Shown: piece by piece, positions 16,606 to 25,269 of the stretch
Numbering within the stretch: position 1 is the stretch's first letter
How the letters are laid out: each line of letters opens with the position of its first letter
Source of the DNA: Lentisphaeria bacterium
GTDB taxonomy: Bacteria; Verrucomicrobiota; Lentisphaeria; Victivallales; Victivallaceae
Length of the DNA: 39,905 nt
NCBI GenBank assembly: GCA_017466125.1
Contig: JAFTUS010000017.1
Location: 1-39,905 of the forward strand
Direction of reading: 5' to 3'
Program-made: the position numbers and the translations under genes
Notes under the pieces: generated by a model
Told to the model about the DNA's origin: nothing
Database searches by the model: none
The model's input: only the letters and a program-made list of their open reading frames with translations

Positions 16606-19600
16606 ACTCTTCCCAGGCTTGCGGGAGTTTCTTTAACGGCGTGCGGATGCCGAGCGGAACTTCGGGGGCAAATACGGATAAACGGCTCTCCTCCAACAAC
16701 TCCCAGAACTCCTCAAGCCCCGGCTTCTCCGCGATTTCAACCCCCTCCGCCGCCAGACGGAAACGTTCTGTAAACTCCTCCAACTGCTCCATTTTCAACT
16801 CATCTTTGCCGGGGGCGGCAGTCAGACGCTCCACCCTGAGTTTCAGCCCCCGCAGATAACGGGAGTAGTTTTCAAAAACCATGCGGCTTTTCAAAAAGTG
16901 CGGACGGAAAAGAAAGTCATGATGTTCTTTCACATCATGCCAGCAAATCCCCGAGGCGGAGCGCACTTTCGGAAAAAGTCCGGTGATGACGGCATCGGTT
17001 TTGTAAAGCGTGTGAAGCATTTTCACGCGGTCATCAAGCATATTTCCCAACTCCTGTCTTGCGCCTTCTGCGGCAATGCCGTAACTTATTTCGTCACGCA
17101 GTTCCCACGGGTCGCCGATCGCCTCAAGTATGGCGGCATCCAGCAGATCATCTGCGTAATCCCGGTAGTTGAGAAACCACGACAGTTCCATATTCCGCTC
17201 CAAACGGATACTGCGTTTGAGAAACTTGAGCTGTTCGGCGTGTTCAAGGCGGAATAGACGGATCACGCCCCGGCGGTGGTGCATTTGCGCCTCATTCTCT
17301 TTCAGATAAAGCCCCGAACCCACGCTTTCGCCCTCATCGCACAAGGCGGGATAAGCCATTTTCCCGCCGCCGTTGGGGAGTTGGACTTCAAACGGCAGCG
17401 GTTTCAGTCCCGGCCACACCTTGCTGCCGGACTGTTCAAAATTCCGGACTCCCGCAACCGCATTGGAGAGACGGGAACCGATGTTCCGGCTCTCCGGAAC
17501 GGTGTAATGGATCGCTTTGACCCGTCTTTTTCCGGAAAGTTCGGCAAGTTTCATTTTAAGATATTCCGGCAGACGGACACTCTCAAAATCGGCGGGCGCA
17601 ACCGGTTCGCCGGTCTCTTTGCGGACGTATTCGGCGAGAGCGGCAAAAAGCGGCTGTTCACTGAAAATATCTCCGGCATCGACCGCTTCAAGAAACTGCT
17701 CCGCAAACCCCGCAATGGGGTTGAGCTGCTGACGGATGTATTTGGGGAGAGCGCGCAGACACAATTCGACTTTTTCGGTGACATATCCCGGCACAAGATA
17801 GTCCAACGCCCACGGCGGCAGTACGTTGAGTTGATCTTCGGGGACGAACAGCGTTATGCCGTCCCCCTCTTCTCCGGGCATGAATTGGTAGCGCAGCGGG
17901 AATTTCTGACCGGAAAACTCCAGAAAATCGGGGTAATCCTCTTCATACCACTCCACAAACTGTTCCTGCATGATGTCGTCGGAACGGAACGAGTAATCCT
18001 GTTTGTCGCGGCGCAGAAGTTCTTTCAGTTCACGGACAGATGTGACGCTTTCCGGCAGCAGTTCCAGATAGTGTTCCACGGCGGCTTCGGTGTCGAGTAC
18101 CGTTCCGGGGCGGCGTATTTTTTCTTCCAGTTTCCGCAGTTTGTTCAGGGCATCCGCACTTTTTTCAAGCCACGTTCCGGCGAGGGAGAACGCTCCTGTT
18201 GCCAGTGCTTCACGGATGAAGATCTCCCGTGCCTCTTTCGGGTGGGTCTTGGCGTAATGCACCCGGCGGCCATTGTGGATGAGAAGTCCGCCGAATGTGA
18301 GCCGCTCACGGGCGTAGACAAAGCCGCTCTCTTTATCCCAGTAAGGCTGATCGTAGATGCGTGTGCAGAGGTGCGGAGCCGCCTGTTCTGCAAACTCCGG
18401 CTTGATGCGGGCGTTCTGCCGCGCAAAAAGGCGGCTGGTCTCCACGATGGCAAAACTCATTATCCATTGTGGAACGGGTTTCTTTTTGTGTAGTCCCGAC
18501 CCGGGGAAGATCTGGAACTTTTTCCCCGCAGTACCGTGAAAATACTGCTCTTCGGGGAGGTAATGGGCAATGTGGCGGGGAATGCCCGAAAGCAGTGCGA
18601 CATGGAGCGGGTCATACGGGATGTTTTCCAGTACGCCCGGAGTCTCTTTCAAATTCCATTTCAGACTTTTGCCGTTTTCCAGCAGATCATCGACCAGATT
18701 GCGCCATTCGCGGAGGCGGTTGAAGTTGTAGAAATTCTTTTTGCAGAAGTTCCGCAGCAGACGGTTGGAAGTACATTCAGAAACAACTGCGTTCCAGAGG
18801 TTTATGATCGAAAGAAAGTCGGAGTCGCCGTCACGGAAACGGCGGTGCGCCTCATCGGCGGCCTGCTGTTTTTCCAGCGGGCGTTCCGCCGGGTCCTGAA
18901 TGGAGAGGTAAGCGGCGATGACCAGTGCTTCGGGCAGTACCCGCTTGCGTTCGGCACTCAAAAGCATCTTTCCCAACTGGGGGTCGATGGGCAGAGCGGC
19001 AAGTTTCCACCCCTCCGGAGTCAGTTTGCCGTTGACCTCCAATGCCCGCAGATCTTCAAGGGTGCGCAGCCCCTCCCGTACTGCGGCGGAGGGCGGCGGA
19101 TTGATGAAGGGGAAACGGTCGATGCGGGGCAAACCGAGCGACGCCATCTGCAAAATGACTCCCGCCAATCCGGTACGTTTGATTTCGGGGTCGGTGTAGG
19201 CACTTGCTCTGGCGAGGTCATCTTCGCTGTAAAGGTGTACGCACACGCCTTCGGCGATACGTCCGCACCGCCCCCGCCGCTGACGTGCGCTTGCCTGACT
19301 GATGGTTTCGATCTGCAACTCTTCGATTTGTGTCCGCGGATTGTACCGTTTGATGCGCGCCTGTCCGGAGTCGATGACGAAACGGATGCGGGGAATGGTC
19401 ACGCTGGTTTCGGCAACGTTGGTGGCAAGGATGATGCGCCGCTGACTGCCGGGGTTGAACACCTTTTGTTGATCGCCCACGGCAAGGCGTCCGAAAAGCG
19501 GCAGGACTTCGGTGTTGCGGTAGTTGCGTCCTGCAAGCAGATCGGTCGCCTCGCGGATCTCCCGTTCTCCGGGCAGAAAAACCAGTATATCGCCCTGTGC

Positions 19601-20296
19601 ATCCAGCGTGCTGACATGTTCCACGGCTCTGCCGATGTGACTGGAAAGGTCTTCGTCGAACTCTTCCGGCGGCATAAAAACATCCTCTACCGGAAAGGTT
19701 CTGCCCTCAATACTGATCAAAGGAGCATTGTTGAAAAAACGGACAAAATTCTCTGTATCCAGCGTTGCCGACGAGATCGCCACTTTCAGGTCGGGGCGGC
19801 GGGGCAGCAGTTCTTTGAGGTAGCCGAGCAGAAAATCGATGTTCAGCGAGCGTTCATGTGCTTCGTCGATGATGATGGTCTGATACTGGCGCAAAAGCCG
19901 GTCGTTACGGGTCTCCGCAAGCAGGATGCCGTCGGTCATGAATTTCAGGACGGTGCGGGAAGTCGTGCGGTCGTCGAACCGCACCTGATAACCGACTTCA
20001 TTGCCGGTTTCGCAATTCAGTTCAGCGGCGGCGCGGCGCGCCATGGCAACGGCGGCGAGACGGCGCGGCTGGGTACAGCCGATGCGCCCGCTTCTGCCGA
20101 AACCGGCTTGCAGGGCGATTTTGGGCAGTTGTGTCGTTTTGCCGCTGCCGGTATCACCGGCAACGATAATGACCTGATGACTCTGCCATGCCGCTTTGAT
20201 TTCGGCGGCATGGCGGGTGATGGGCAGAACGTCCGGCAGTTCCAGACGGAATTTTTCTATTGCCGAAACAAATTCCGGGCGTTCCCGCATGGACAT
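16595..20296 (-). CDS. hrpA: ATP-dependent RNA helicase HrpA (DEAH box)
   Basis: 1233 residues, near the usual length of about 1300. Walker A is GDTGSGKTT (47-55), motif Ia TQPRRLAA follows, the DEAH box is at 144-147, SAT at 176-178, and motif VI reads QRRGRCGR. The helicase core is followed by the winged-helix/HA2 region and a long C-terminal domain typical of bacterial HrpA. Known role: ATP-dependent RNA remodelling, linked in E. coli to mRNA processing and rescue of stalled ribosomes. It starts 3 bases after the hisB stop and is the last gene of a four-gene minus-strand run, so it is probably translationally coupled. Start choice: ATG at 20296 or the second ATG at 20290; no clear ribosome-binding site separates them. 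Confidence 0.95.
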   Translation of the reverse strand: MSMRERPEFVSAIEKFRLELPDVLPITRHAAEIKAAWQSHQVIIVAGDTGSGKTTQLPKIALQAGFGRSGRIGCTQPRRLAAVAMARRAAAELNCETGNEVGYQVRFDDRTTSRTVLKFMTDGILLAETRNDRLLRQYQTIIIDEAHERSLNIDFLLGYLKELLPRRPDLKVAISSATLDTENFVRFFNNAPLISIEGRTFPVEDVFMPPEEFDEDLSSHIGRAVEHVSTLDAQGDILVFLPGEREIREATDLLAGRNYRNTEVLPLFGRLAVGDQQKVFNPGSQRRIILATNVAETSVTIPRIRFVIDSGQARIKRYNPRTQIEELQIETISQASARQRRGRCGRIAEGVCVHLYSEDDLARASAYTDPEIKRTGLAGVILQMASLGLPRIDRFPFINPPPSAAVREGLRTLEDLRALEVNGKLTPEGWKLAALPIDPQLGKMLLSAERKRVLPEALVIAAYLSIQDPAERPLEKQQAADEAHRRFRDGDSDFLSIINLWNAVVSECTSNRLLRNFCKKNFYNFNRLREWRNLVDDLLENGKSLKWNLKETPGVLENIPYDPLHVALLSGIPRHIAHYLPEEQYFHGTAGKKFQIFPGSGLHKKKPVPQWIMSFAIVETSRLFARQNARIKPEFAEQAAPHLCTRIYDQPYWDKESGFVYARERLTFGGLLIHNGRRVHYAKTHPKEAREIFIREALATGAFSLAGTWLEKSADALNKLRKLEEKIRRPGTVLDTEAAVEHYLELLPESVTSVRELKELLRRDKQDYSFRSDDIMQEQFVEWYEEDYPDFLEFSGQKFPLRYQFMPGEEGDGITLFVPEDQLNVLPPWALDYLVPGYVTEKVELCLRALPKYIRQQLNPIAGFAEQFLEAVDAGDIFSEQPLFAALAEYVRKETGEPVAPADFESVRLPEYLKMKLAELSGKRRVKAIHYTVPESRNIGSRLSNAVAGVRNFEQSGSKVWPGLKPLPFEVQLPNGGGKMAYPALCDEGESVGSGLYLKENEAQMHHRRGVIRLFRLEHAEQLKFLKRSIRLERNMELSWFLNYRDYADDLLDAAILEAIGDPWELRDEISYGIAAEGARQELGNMLDDRVKMLHTLYKTDAVITGLFPKVRSASGICWHDVKEHHDFLFRPHFLKSRMVFENYSRYLRGLKLRVERLTAAPGKDELKMEQLEEFTERFRLAAEGVEIAEKPGLEEFWELLEESRLSVFAPEVPLGIRTPLKKLPQAWEELRF

Positions 20297-20299
20297 AAC

Positions 20300-20884
20300 T
20301 TACAGAGACCCTTTCGTAGAGAGGACTCCCTGAATACGCGGATCGACTGAAAGTGCCTGATCGAGAGCCTTGGCAAACCCCTTGAAAATGGCTTCGTAGA
20401 GGTGATGCACTTCGCCGGACACCATCTGTTTCACGTGCAAATTCATGCCGCTTTTGACAGCGAGAGCCTGAAAAAATTCGTGGAAGAGCCGCACATCCAG
20501 ATCTTTGATCATGGGGGCGGGCGGCTGAACGTCAAAGACCAGACAGGGGCGTCCGGAAAGGTCGAGTGCGATCAGTGCAAGGGTCTCATCCATGGGCAGG
20601 AGAAAGTTCCCGTAACGGCGGATGCCCGCCTTGTCTCCGGCGGCTTTGGCAATGGCTTCGCCCAGCACCAGACCGAGGTCTTCCATCGTGTGGTGATAAT
20701 CCACTTCGATATCGCCTTTCGCGGTCACTTCGAGGTCGAAAAAACCGTGTTTGGCGAATAAAGTCAGCATGTGGTCCATGAAAGGGATACCGGTGTTGAC
20801 GGAAGACTTTCCGCTGCCGTCGATTTCAAAATTCACGGAAATATCGGTCTCTTTTGTTGTACGTTTGATAGAACTGTTGCGCAT
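20300..20884 (-). CDS. hisB: Imidazoleglycerol-phosphate dehydratase
   Basis: 194 residues. The enzyme dehydrates imidazole-glycerol phosphate to imidazole-acetol phosphate in histidine synthesis. Metal-binding signatures are visible: HHTMED at 64-69 with the preceding Asp62, PFMDHML at 35-41, and SGEVHHLYEAIFKGFAKAL near the C terminus. Length matches the monofunctional bacterial enzyme. The ATG at 20884 follows TAGGAG at a good spacing; the TTG two codons earlier is less likely. No other his gene is in the window. It sits between a K+/H+ antiporter and hrpA, an isolated arrangement. Confidence 0.96.
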   Translation of the reverse strand: MRNSSIKRTTKETDISVNFEIDGSGKSSVNTGIPFMDHMLTLFAKHGFFDLEVTAKGDIEVDYHHTMEDLGLVLGEAIAKAAGDKAGIRRYGNFLLPMDETLALIALDLSGRPCLVFDVQPPAPMIKDLDVRLFHEFFQALAVKSGMNLHVKQMVSGEVHHLYEAIFKGFAKALDQALSVDPRIQGVLSTKGSL

Positions 20885-20893
20885 ATTCAACTC

Positions 20894-22378
20894 CTATTTA
20901 TTGAAAGTTTCATCATCGGGGAAAAATTTACTGGCGACCTCCTGCAAACATTCACGGTCGCCCATCATAAGCATACCGTCTCCGAGGTGGATTTTGGTAT
21001 TGCCGCGGGCGAGGATGAATTTCTTATTGCGGCGGATGAGCATGACAAGCACCGTGTGGGGCAAATTGAGTTCGGCAAGGGTTTTGTCGATGGCACTGCT
21101 GTTTCCGGTGACATCGAATTCATGGGTTTCGCCGCTGATCTCATCGGTATGTTCCAGTTCCAGCGGAGCGCGGCTGCGGTCATTGAGCGGGCTGTCCAGT
21201 TTGAGCCAACGCGCCATGGGCATAAGGGTACGCCCTTGCAGGATGACGGACGAAAGAACGAGGAAAAACACCATGTTGAACATCAACCCGGCATTTTCCA
21301 CATTTTTCACCAGCGGGAAAGTCGCCAGCACGATCGGTGCGGCTCCGCGCAAGCCCACCCAGGAAATCAGCGTCTTTTCCCGGATGGAAAAGTTGAAGAA
21401 CGATGTGCAGAGAAACACCGCCGCAGGGCGGGCGACAAACATCAGCACCAACGACAGCACGATGCCGCCGAGCCAGATGCGGTAATCGAGAAGTTCATGC
21501 GGGTTGACCAGCAGTCCGAGGGCGGTAAAGAGGGCGACTTGCATCAGCCATGCCAGCCCGTCGGTAAAGCGGTTGATCCCTTTCTGGTAGTTGTAGCGCA
21601 AATTCCCCATGAAAAGTCCGCAGACGTAGACGGCCATAAATCCGTTGCCGTAACAGAGTTCCGCCACGCCGTAGGCAAAAATCACAAGTGCTGCACTGCA
21701 AACAAGATAGAGTCCTTCGTAATCCAGTTTGAGGCGGTTGAAAACTTGCGCTCCCGCCTTGCCGAAGAGGGCACCGGTGCCGACGCCGATCAGCATTTTT
21801 GCCAGTAACTGCGGGATGAAAAGCCACGGGGAAGTGGTATCGCCGGTGACGACACTGAGCATGAAGATCGTTAGAAACGCCGCCATCGGGTCGTTGCTCC
21901 CGGACTCCAGTTCCAGCAGTCCCCGCAGATTTCCTTTGAGGCTCACCCCTTTGGAGCGGAGAATGGCAAAGACCGCCGCCGCATCGGTGGACGATACGAT
22001 CGCCCCCAGCAGCAGACAGGATTTCAAATCGGCATCGAAGATCAGAGCCGCCCCCAGCCCCAGCAGCAGCGCAGTGACCAGCACCCCCGCCGTTGCAAGG
22101 ACGATCCCGGGCGTCAGGACGGGTTTGATATTTTTGTAACTGGTATCAAGCCCGCCTGAAAACAGGATGAAACACATGGCGACCGTACCGAGGAAATTGA
22201 TTTCCGGTGCCTGTTCTCTGCCGATGCTCACCCAGCCGAGACCGTCCGAGCCGCAGGTCATTCCGACGGCAAGGAACATCAGCAGAATAGGCATGTTGAA
22301 GCGGCTGGAGAGTTTGCTTGAAAACACCCCCAGCAGCAGCAATGCTCCGGCAACAGCCAGGATCTGGTGCGGTTCCAT
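20894..22378 (-). CDS. CPA1-type K+/H+ (or Na+/H+) antiporter with RCK_C domain
   Basis: 494 residues of inner-membrane protein. Residues 1-390 hold about 12 hydrophobic helices with antiporter motifs SSTDAAAVFAILRSKGV and ELESGSNDPMAAFLT, where the Asp residues form the ion site. Residues from about 415 on (EFDVTGNSSAIDKTLAELNLP, then HLGDGMLMMGD) match a TrkA-C/RCK_C regulatory domain. This is the architecture of NhaP2/CvrA potassium/proton antiporters; ion selectivity cannot be read from sequence. A weak AAAGGA lies about 12 bases before the ATG. It is 16 bases downstream of the GH130 gene and 9 bases upstream of the hisB start, consistent with one transcript. Confidence 0.9.
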   Translation of the reverse strand: MEPHQILAVAGALLLLGVFSSKLSSRFNMPILLMFLAVGMTCGSDGLGWVSIGREQAPEINFLGTVAMCFILFSGGLDTSYKNIKPVLTPGIVLATAGVLVTALLLGLGAALIFDADLKSCLLLGAIVSSTDAAAVFAILRSKGVSLKGNLRGLLELESGSNDPMAAFLTIFMLSVVTGDTTSPWLFIPQLLAKMLIGVGTGALFGKAGAQVFNRLKLDYEGLYLVCSAALVIFAYGVAELCYGNGFMAVYVCGLFMGNLRYNYQKGINRFTDGLAWLMQVALFTALGLLVNPHELLDYRIWLGGIVLSLVLMFVARPAAVFLCTSFFNFSIREKTLISWVGLRGAAPIVLATFPLVKNVENAGLMFNMVFFLVLSSVILQGRTLMPMARWLKLDSPLNDRSRAPLELEHTDEISGETHEFDVTGNSSAIDKTLAELNLPHTVLVMLIRRNKKFILARGNTKIHLGDGMLMMGDRECLQEVASKFFPDDETFNK

Positions 22379-22394
22379 GGAGAGTGTTTTTCCT

Positions 22395-23567
22395 TTACAG
22401 TGCGTTATTCTTCTTGATCAGTTCGATACGCTGTGCCACGCATTTGTGCGAGAAAAGCGGATCGGAGGGCGTATTCATCACCCAGTCGCAGAGTTTTTCC
22501 AGTGTGGTCGCGGCAACGTGCATTCTGGTATCGGAAGAGGCGTAGTAGATGAATACCGTACCGTCTTCACGGGCGGCGAGACCGTTGCAGAAGACCACGT
22601 TGGAGACGTCGCCGATGCGCTCTTCTTTGTAGGGGGCGAGGAAGTAGCCGCCGGGAGAATAGATCACCTTGGAGGGGTCGTTCAGATCGCACATGAAAGC
22701 GTAAAGCACATAGCGCAGTCCGGCGGCAGTGTTGCGCACGCCGTGTGCCACGTGGAGCCAGCCGTAAGGCGTTTTAACGGGCGTTGCGCCGCAGCCGTTT
22801 TTGACCTCTTTGACGGTGTGATAGGTCTTGGCATCGACGATCTCTTCACCGACGAGTTCGGCATTTTCCATGGAGTCGGCAAGACCCCAGGCGATACCGC
22901 CGCCCGAACCGGCTTCGATAAAGCCGTCCTGCGGGCGGGTGTAGAAGGCGTATTTGCCGTTGATGAATTCGGGGTGAAGCACCACATTTCTCTGTTGCGG
23001 AGAGGGGGTTTTGAGGTCGGGGAGACGCTCCCAGTTATCCAGATCCTTCGTGCGCACGATACCGCAGGCGGCGACAGCAGAAGAGGTGTCGCCGGGAGCG
23101 GCGGCAGGATCTTTGCGTTCGGTGCAGAAAAGTCCGTAGATCCAGCCGTCTTCGTGTTTGGTCAAACGCATATCATAGACGTTCACATCGGGGTCATCGG
23201 TCTGATCCAGCAGAATGGGGTAGGGGCGGAAGCGGAAATTGTCGATGCCGTTTTCACTTTCGGCAACGGCGAAGAAAGATTTGCGGTCATTGCCTTCGAC
23301 ACGGACGATCATGCAGATCTTGCCGTTCATCTCGATCGCACCGGCGTTGAAAGCGGCATTGACGCCGAGCCGTTCCATGAAGAAAGGATTGGTTTCGGGG
23401 TTGAAATCATACCGCCATTCCAGCGGGATGTGTGCCGCTGTGACAACGGGATTGACATAGCGGTCAAAACAGCCGTTGTACCAGTCGGTATCGATCTGAT
23501 TGGGGCGGGTGACGAGTTCTTCGTAACGGCTGACGGCACGTTCTTTCAACTGTTCAAAAGTGGACAT
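22395..23567 (-). CDS. GH130 4-O-beta-mannosyl-glucose phosphorylase-like
   Basis: 390 residues, the length of characterised GH130 mannosyl-glucose phosphorylases. Five-blade propeller signatures are present: [30 protein letters not shown], and [17 protein letters not shown] with catalytic Asp132. Expected reaction: phosphorolysis of beta-1,4-mannosyl-glucose to mannose-1-phosphate and glucose in the cytoplasm; a mannosyl-GlcNAc substrate is an alternative within GH130. The ATG at 23567 follows AGGAGATC; a longer upstream frame lacks a site. It heads the minus-strand run with the antiporter, hisB and hrpA, and functionally pairs with the GH2 and GH38 mannosidases. Confidence 0.9.
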   Translation of the reverse strand: MSTFEQLKERAVSRYEELVTRPNQIDTDWYNGCFDRYVNPVVTAAHIPLEWRYDFNPETNPFFMERLGVNAAFNAGAIEMNGKICMIVRVEGNDRKSFFAVAESENGIDNFRFRPYPILLDQTDDPDVNVYDMRLTKHEDGWIYGLFCTERKDPAAAPGDTSSAVAACGIVRTKDLDNWERLPDLKTPSPQQRNVVLHPEFINGKYAFYTRPQDGFIEAGSGGGIAWGLADSMENAELVGEEIVDAKTYHTVKEVKNGCGATPVKTPYGWLHVAHGVRNTAAGLRYVLYAFMCDLNDPSKVIYSPGGYFLAPYKEERIGDVSNVVFCNGLAAREDGTVFIYYASSDTRMHVAATTLEKLCDWVMNTPSDPLFSHKCVAQRIELIKKNNAL

Positions 23568-23614
23568 GTTTCTGATCTCCTGTTTGCGTTTTTTTATCGT
23601 AATTTTATATGAAA

Positions 23615-23635
23615 CCCTCCGGGTTTTCCGGAGGG
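23615..23635 (-). terminator. Hairpin terminator after the prepilin-type gene
   Basis: CCCTCCGG (23615-23622) and CCGGAGGG (23628-23635) form an 8-bp GC-rich stem with a 5-base loop. On the minus strand it is followed by TTTCATATAAAATT, a weak U-tract. It lies about 30 bases after the prepilin-type gene and before the GH130 start. Confidence 0.6.
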
Positions 23636-23665
23636 CATCGGCGGATATCCAGAGCAGTTTATGCG

Positions 23666-24340
23666 TTACCGCCAACTGCAGATATCATCGCCGTCATCAT
23701 CGTCGTAATCGGTACTCTGACCGCTGTTGTCCTCGCCGTCAGGTCCGAAGGAATAGGCAATCGCATTGGCGGCAAGTGCCTTGCCGGAAACCGCAGGGTT
23801 GGGGATGACGCCGGAAAAATCGGTGCTGATCAAAAGCACATAGGGATTTCCCCACGGGTCGCGCCAGAGATTTTCCACGTAAGCCGCATCAGTCAAATCA
23901 ATATCTGCCGTGGGGTCAAATTCGCTCTTGGGGTCGAGAAAAGTTATTTTGCGGCGGTTGATATTGATTTCGCCGGATGCCAGTTTGTTCGGGCTGGTCA
24001 ACTCAAGAATGAAATAGTTGTAAGCCTTGAGGGAATCTGCTTTTCCTTTATCCCCCAGACGGAGATATTTGTATTCTTTGGAGTTGACCGTCTTTGACAG
24101 ATAAATATCACTGTCATTGCCGTTTACATCACCGAACTTTTTGGATGTATTGACCATTTTGTGATAAGTTCCCTCCACGCCTTTGAGGGCGGTCAGAATG
24201 GCGTTCATGTCGGCTTTGGCGGCGGTGACGCGCCCCTTCTGCTGGGCAACGAGGACGGCGGGAATGGCAAGACCCGCCAGAATGATGATGATCCCGATGG
24301 TGACCAGCAGTTCGGTCAGGGTAAAGTAATATCTTTTCAT
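23666..24340 (-). CDS. Prepilin-type protein, GspG-like pseudopilin
   Basis: 224 residues; ATG at 24340 chosen for the AGGAGA just upstream. The N terminus [23 protein letters not shown] is a prepilin signal with Glu at +5 and Tyr, not Gly, at -1. The mature part has a long helix and later [11 protein letters not shown] and SFGPDGEDN, close to the C-terminal pattern of type II secretion major pseudopilin GspG (WGNPY, GPDG). The tail [13 protein letters not shown] is very acidic, reminiscent of the Asp-rich calcium loop of GspG. It is divergent from another prepilin-type gene, each with its own promoter. No secretion ATPase or secretin is nearby, so it may serve a system encoded elsewhere. Confidence 0.88.
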   Translation of the reverse strand: MKRYYFTLTELLVTIGIIIILAGLAIPAVLVAQQKGRVTAAKADMNAILTALKGVEGTYHKMVNTSKKFGDVNGNDSDIYLSKTVNSKEYKYLRLGDKGKADSLKAYNYFILELTSPNKLASGEININRRKITFLDPKSEFDPTADIDLTDAAYVENLWRDPWGNPYVLLISTDFSGVIPNPAVSGKALAANAIAYSFGPDGEDNSGQSTDYDDDDGDDICSWR

Positions 24341-24375
24341 TTGTAATTCTCCTGTGGTTATATTCATCTTTTCTT

Positions 24376-24404
24376 ATTGTAACAGATAAAGCGGGTTTTT
24401 GCAA
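24376..24404 (-). promoter_or_regulatory. Promoter of the GspG-like gene
   Basis: On the minus strand TTGCAA (24404-24399) and TACAAT (24381-24376) are 17 bases apart, about 36 bases before the ATG at 24340. Confidence 0.6.
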
Positions 24405-24444
24405 GTGAAAATCACAAAAATATACAAAAAAAACGGTTTTTTAC

Positions 24445-24473
24445 TTGACAAAAGCGGTTTTTATCGGTAATAT
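24445..24473 (+). promoter_or_regulatory. Strong sigma-70-like promoter of the prepilin-type gene at 24521
   Basis: A consensus -35 TTGACA (24445-24450), 17-base spacer and TAATAT (24468-24473). CGGTTTTT repeats at 24434 and 24455, 21 bp apart, flank the -35. Confidence 0.75.
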
Positions 24474-24520
24474 ATAGAAAGAGACACATTGCACCCGAAA
24501 ACAAATATGGAGAAAATAAA

Positions 24521-25225
24521 ATGAAAAAACAGAATTTCACCCTCGTTGAAATGCTGACCGTCATCGCCATTATTGCGATCCTCGCCGGTCTGCTCATGCC
24601 CGCCTTGAACAAAGCCCGTCAGTCCGCCCGCACCACTTCCTGTATCAGCAATCAGGGACAGGTGATGAAACTCATCCAGATGCAGATGAATGACAAAAAA
24701 AGCATGTTCAAATCCTTTGACGGCTCCGACAACGGTGCCGCCAATGACGAAAAAAAGACCGGCACAAAACCCTATTGGAGCTGGTATCTGAAAAGCAAAA
24801 AATACACCGGTGATTTTGAAGTCTTGCGCTGTCCCTCCATTACACTGGATGCCGCCAAAGAAGAGGCTGTTAAAGCCAATGCCGCTTATGTGTACGGCGC
24901 AATCTATGACGGCACCGGCACTGCCGGGTTGGATTTCCGCGGCAGTAAATTGCTCCGTTATAAAAAATCTGCCTCCGAAACAGTCGATGTTGCCCCGACC
25001 CAACTGGTCATGGGCGGCTGCTGTGTAACGGAAGTTGATAACGTTCAAACGCCCAATGCTCTTTTTGAAACGGCAAAATCCTATGCCGCTCACGGAGATT
25101 CCTGCAACTTCTTCTTCCTTGACGGCCGCGCCGTTACCATGGAGGCGGAGGCTCTCAAAGGCAAGTATTCTGTTGACAAAGATCACAATGTTATCAAGAT
25201 CGGTGATGTCACTTTCAAGGAATAA
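24521..25225 (+). CDS. Prepilin-type protein with H-X9-DG motif
   Basis: 234 residues; GGAGAA precedes the ATG. The N terminus [23 protein letters not shown] has Glu at +5 and Asn at -1 and continues [14 protein letters not shown]. Near the C terminus [12 protein letters not shown] is an exact H-X9-DG motif, the mark of a large prepilin-associated family in Planctomycetes and Lentisphaerota whose biochemical role is not established. It is a single-gene unit with its own strong promoter and a strong terminator at 25242-25265, which suggests high and independent expression. It does not share the Asp-rich C terminus of its divergent neighbour. Confidence 0.9.
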   Translation: MKKQNFTLVEMLTVIAIIAILAGLLMPALNKARQSARTTSCISNQGQVMKLIQMQMNDKKSMFKSFDGSDNGAANDEKKTGTKPYWSWYLKSKKYTGDFEVLRCPSITLDAAKEEAVKANAAYVYGAIYDGTGTAGLDFRGSKLLRYKKSASETVDVAPTQLVMGGCCVTEVDNVQTPNALFETAKSYAAHGDSCNFFFLDGRAVTMEAEALKGKYSVDKDHNVIKIGDVTFKE

Positions 25226-25241
25226 AACCACATTGTTTTCA

Positions 25242-25265
25242 AGCCGGGGCGACCCGGCTTTTTTT
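25242..25265 (+). terminator. Intrinsic terminator after the H-X9-DG gene
   Basis: AGCCGGG (25242-25248), loop GCGA, CCCGGCT (25253-25259), then a run of T through 25265. A textbook rho-independent terminator that ends 4 bases before the next start codon. Confidence 0.9.
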
Positions 25266-25269
25266 ACGG

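Noticed and set aside
18536-20350. 604-codon open frame on the plus strand opposite hrpA
   Set aside because: HrpA on the minus strand has unbroken helicase motifs and the correct length. The opposite frame has no recognisable domain and follows from the codon bias of hrpA.
22167-23612. 481-codon plus-strand frame opposite GH130 and the antiporter
   Set aside because: It spans parts of two clear genes and contains no family signature.
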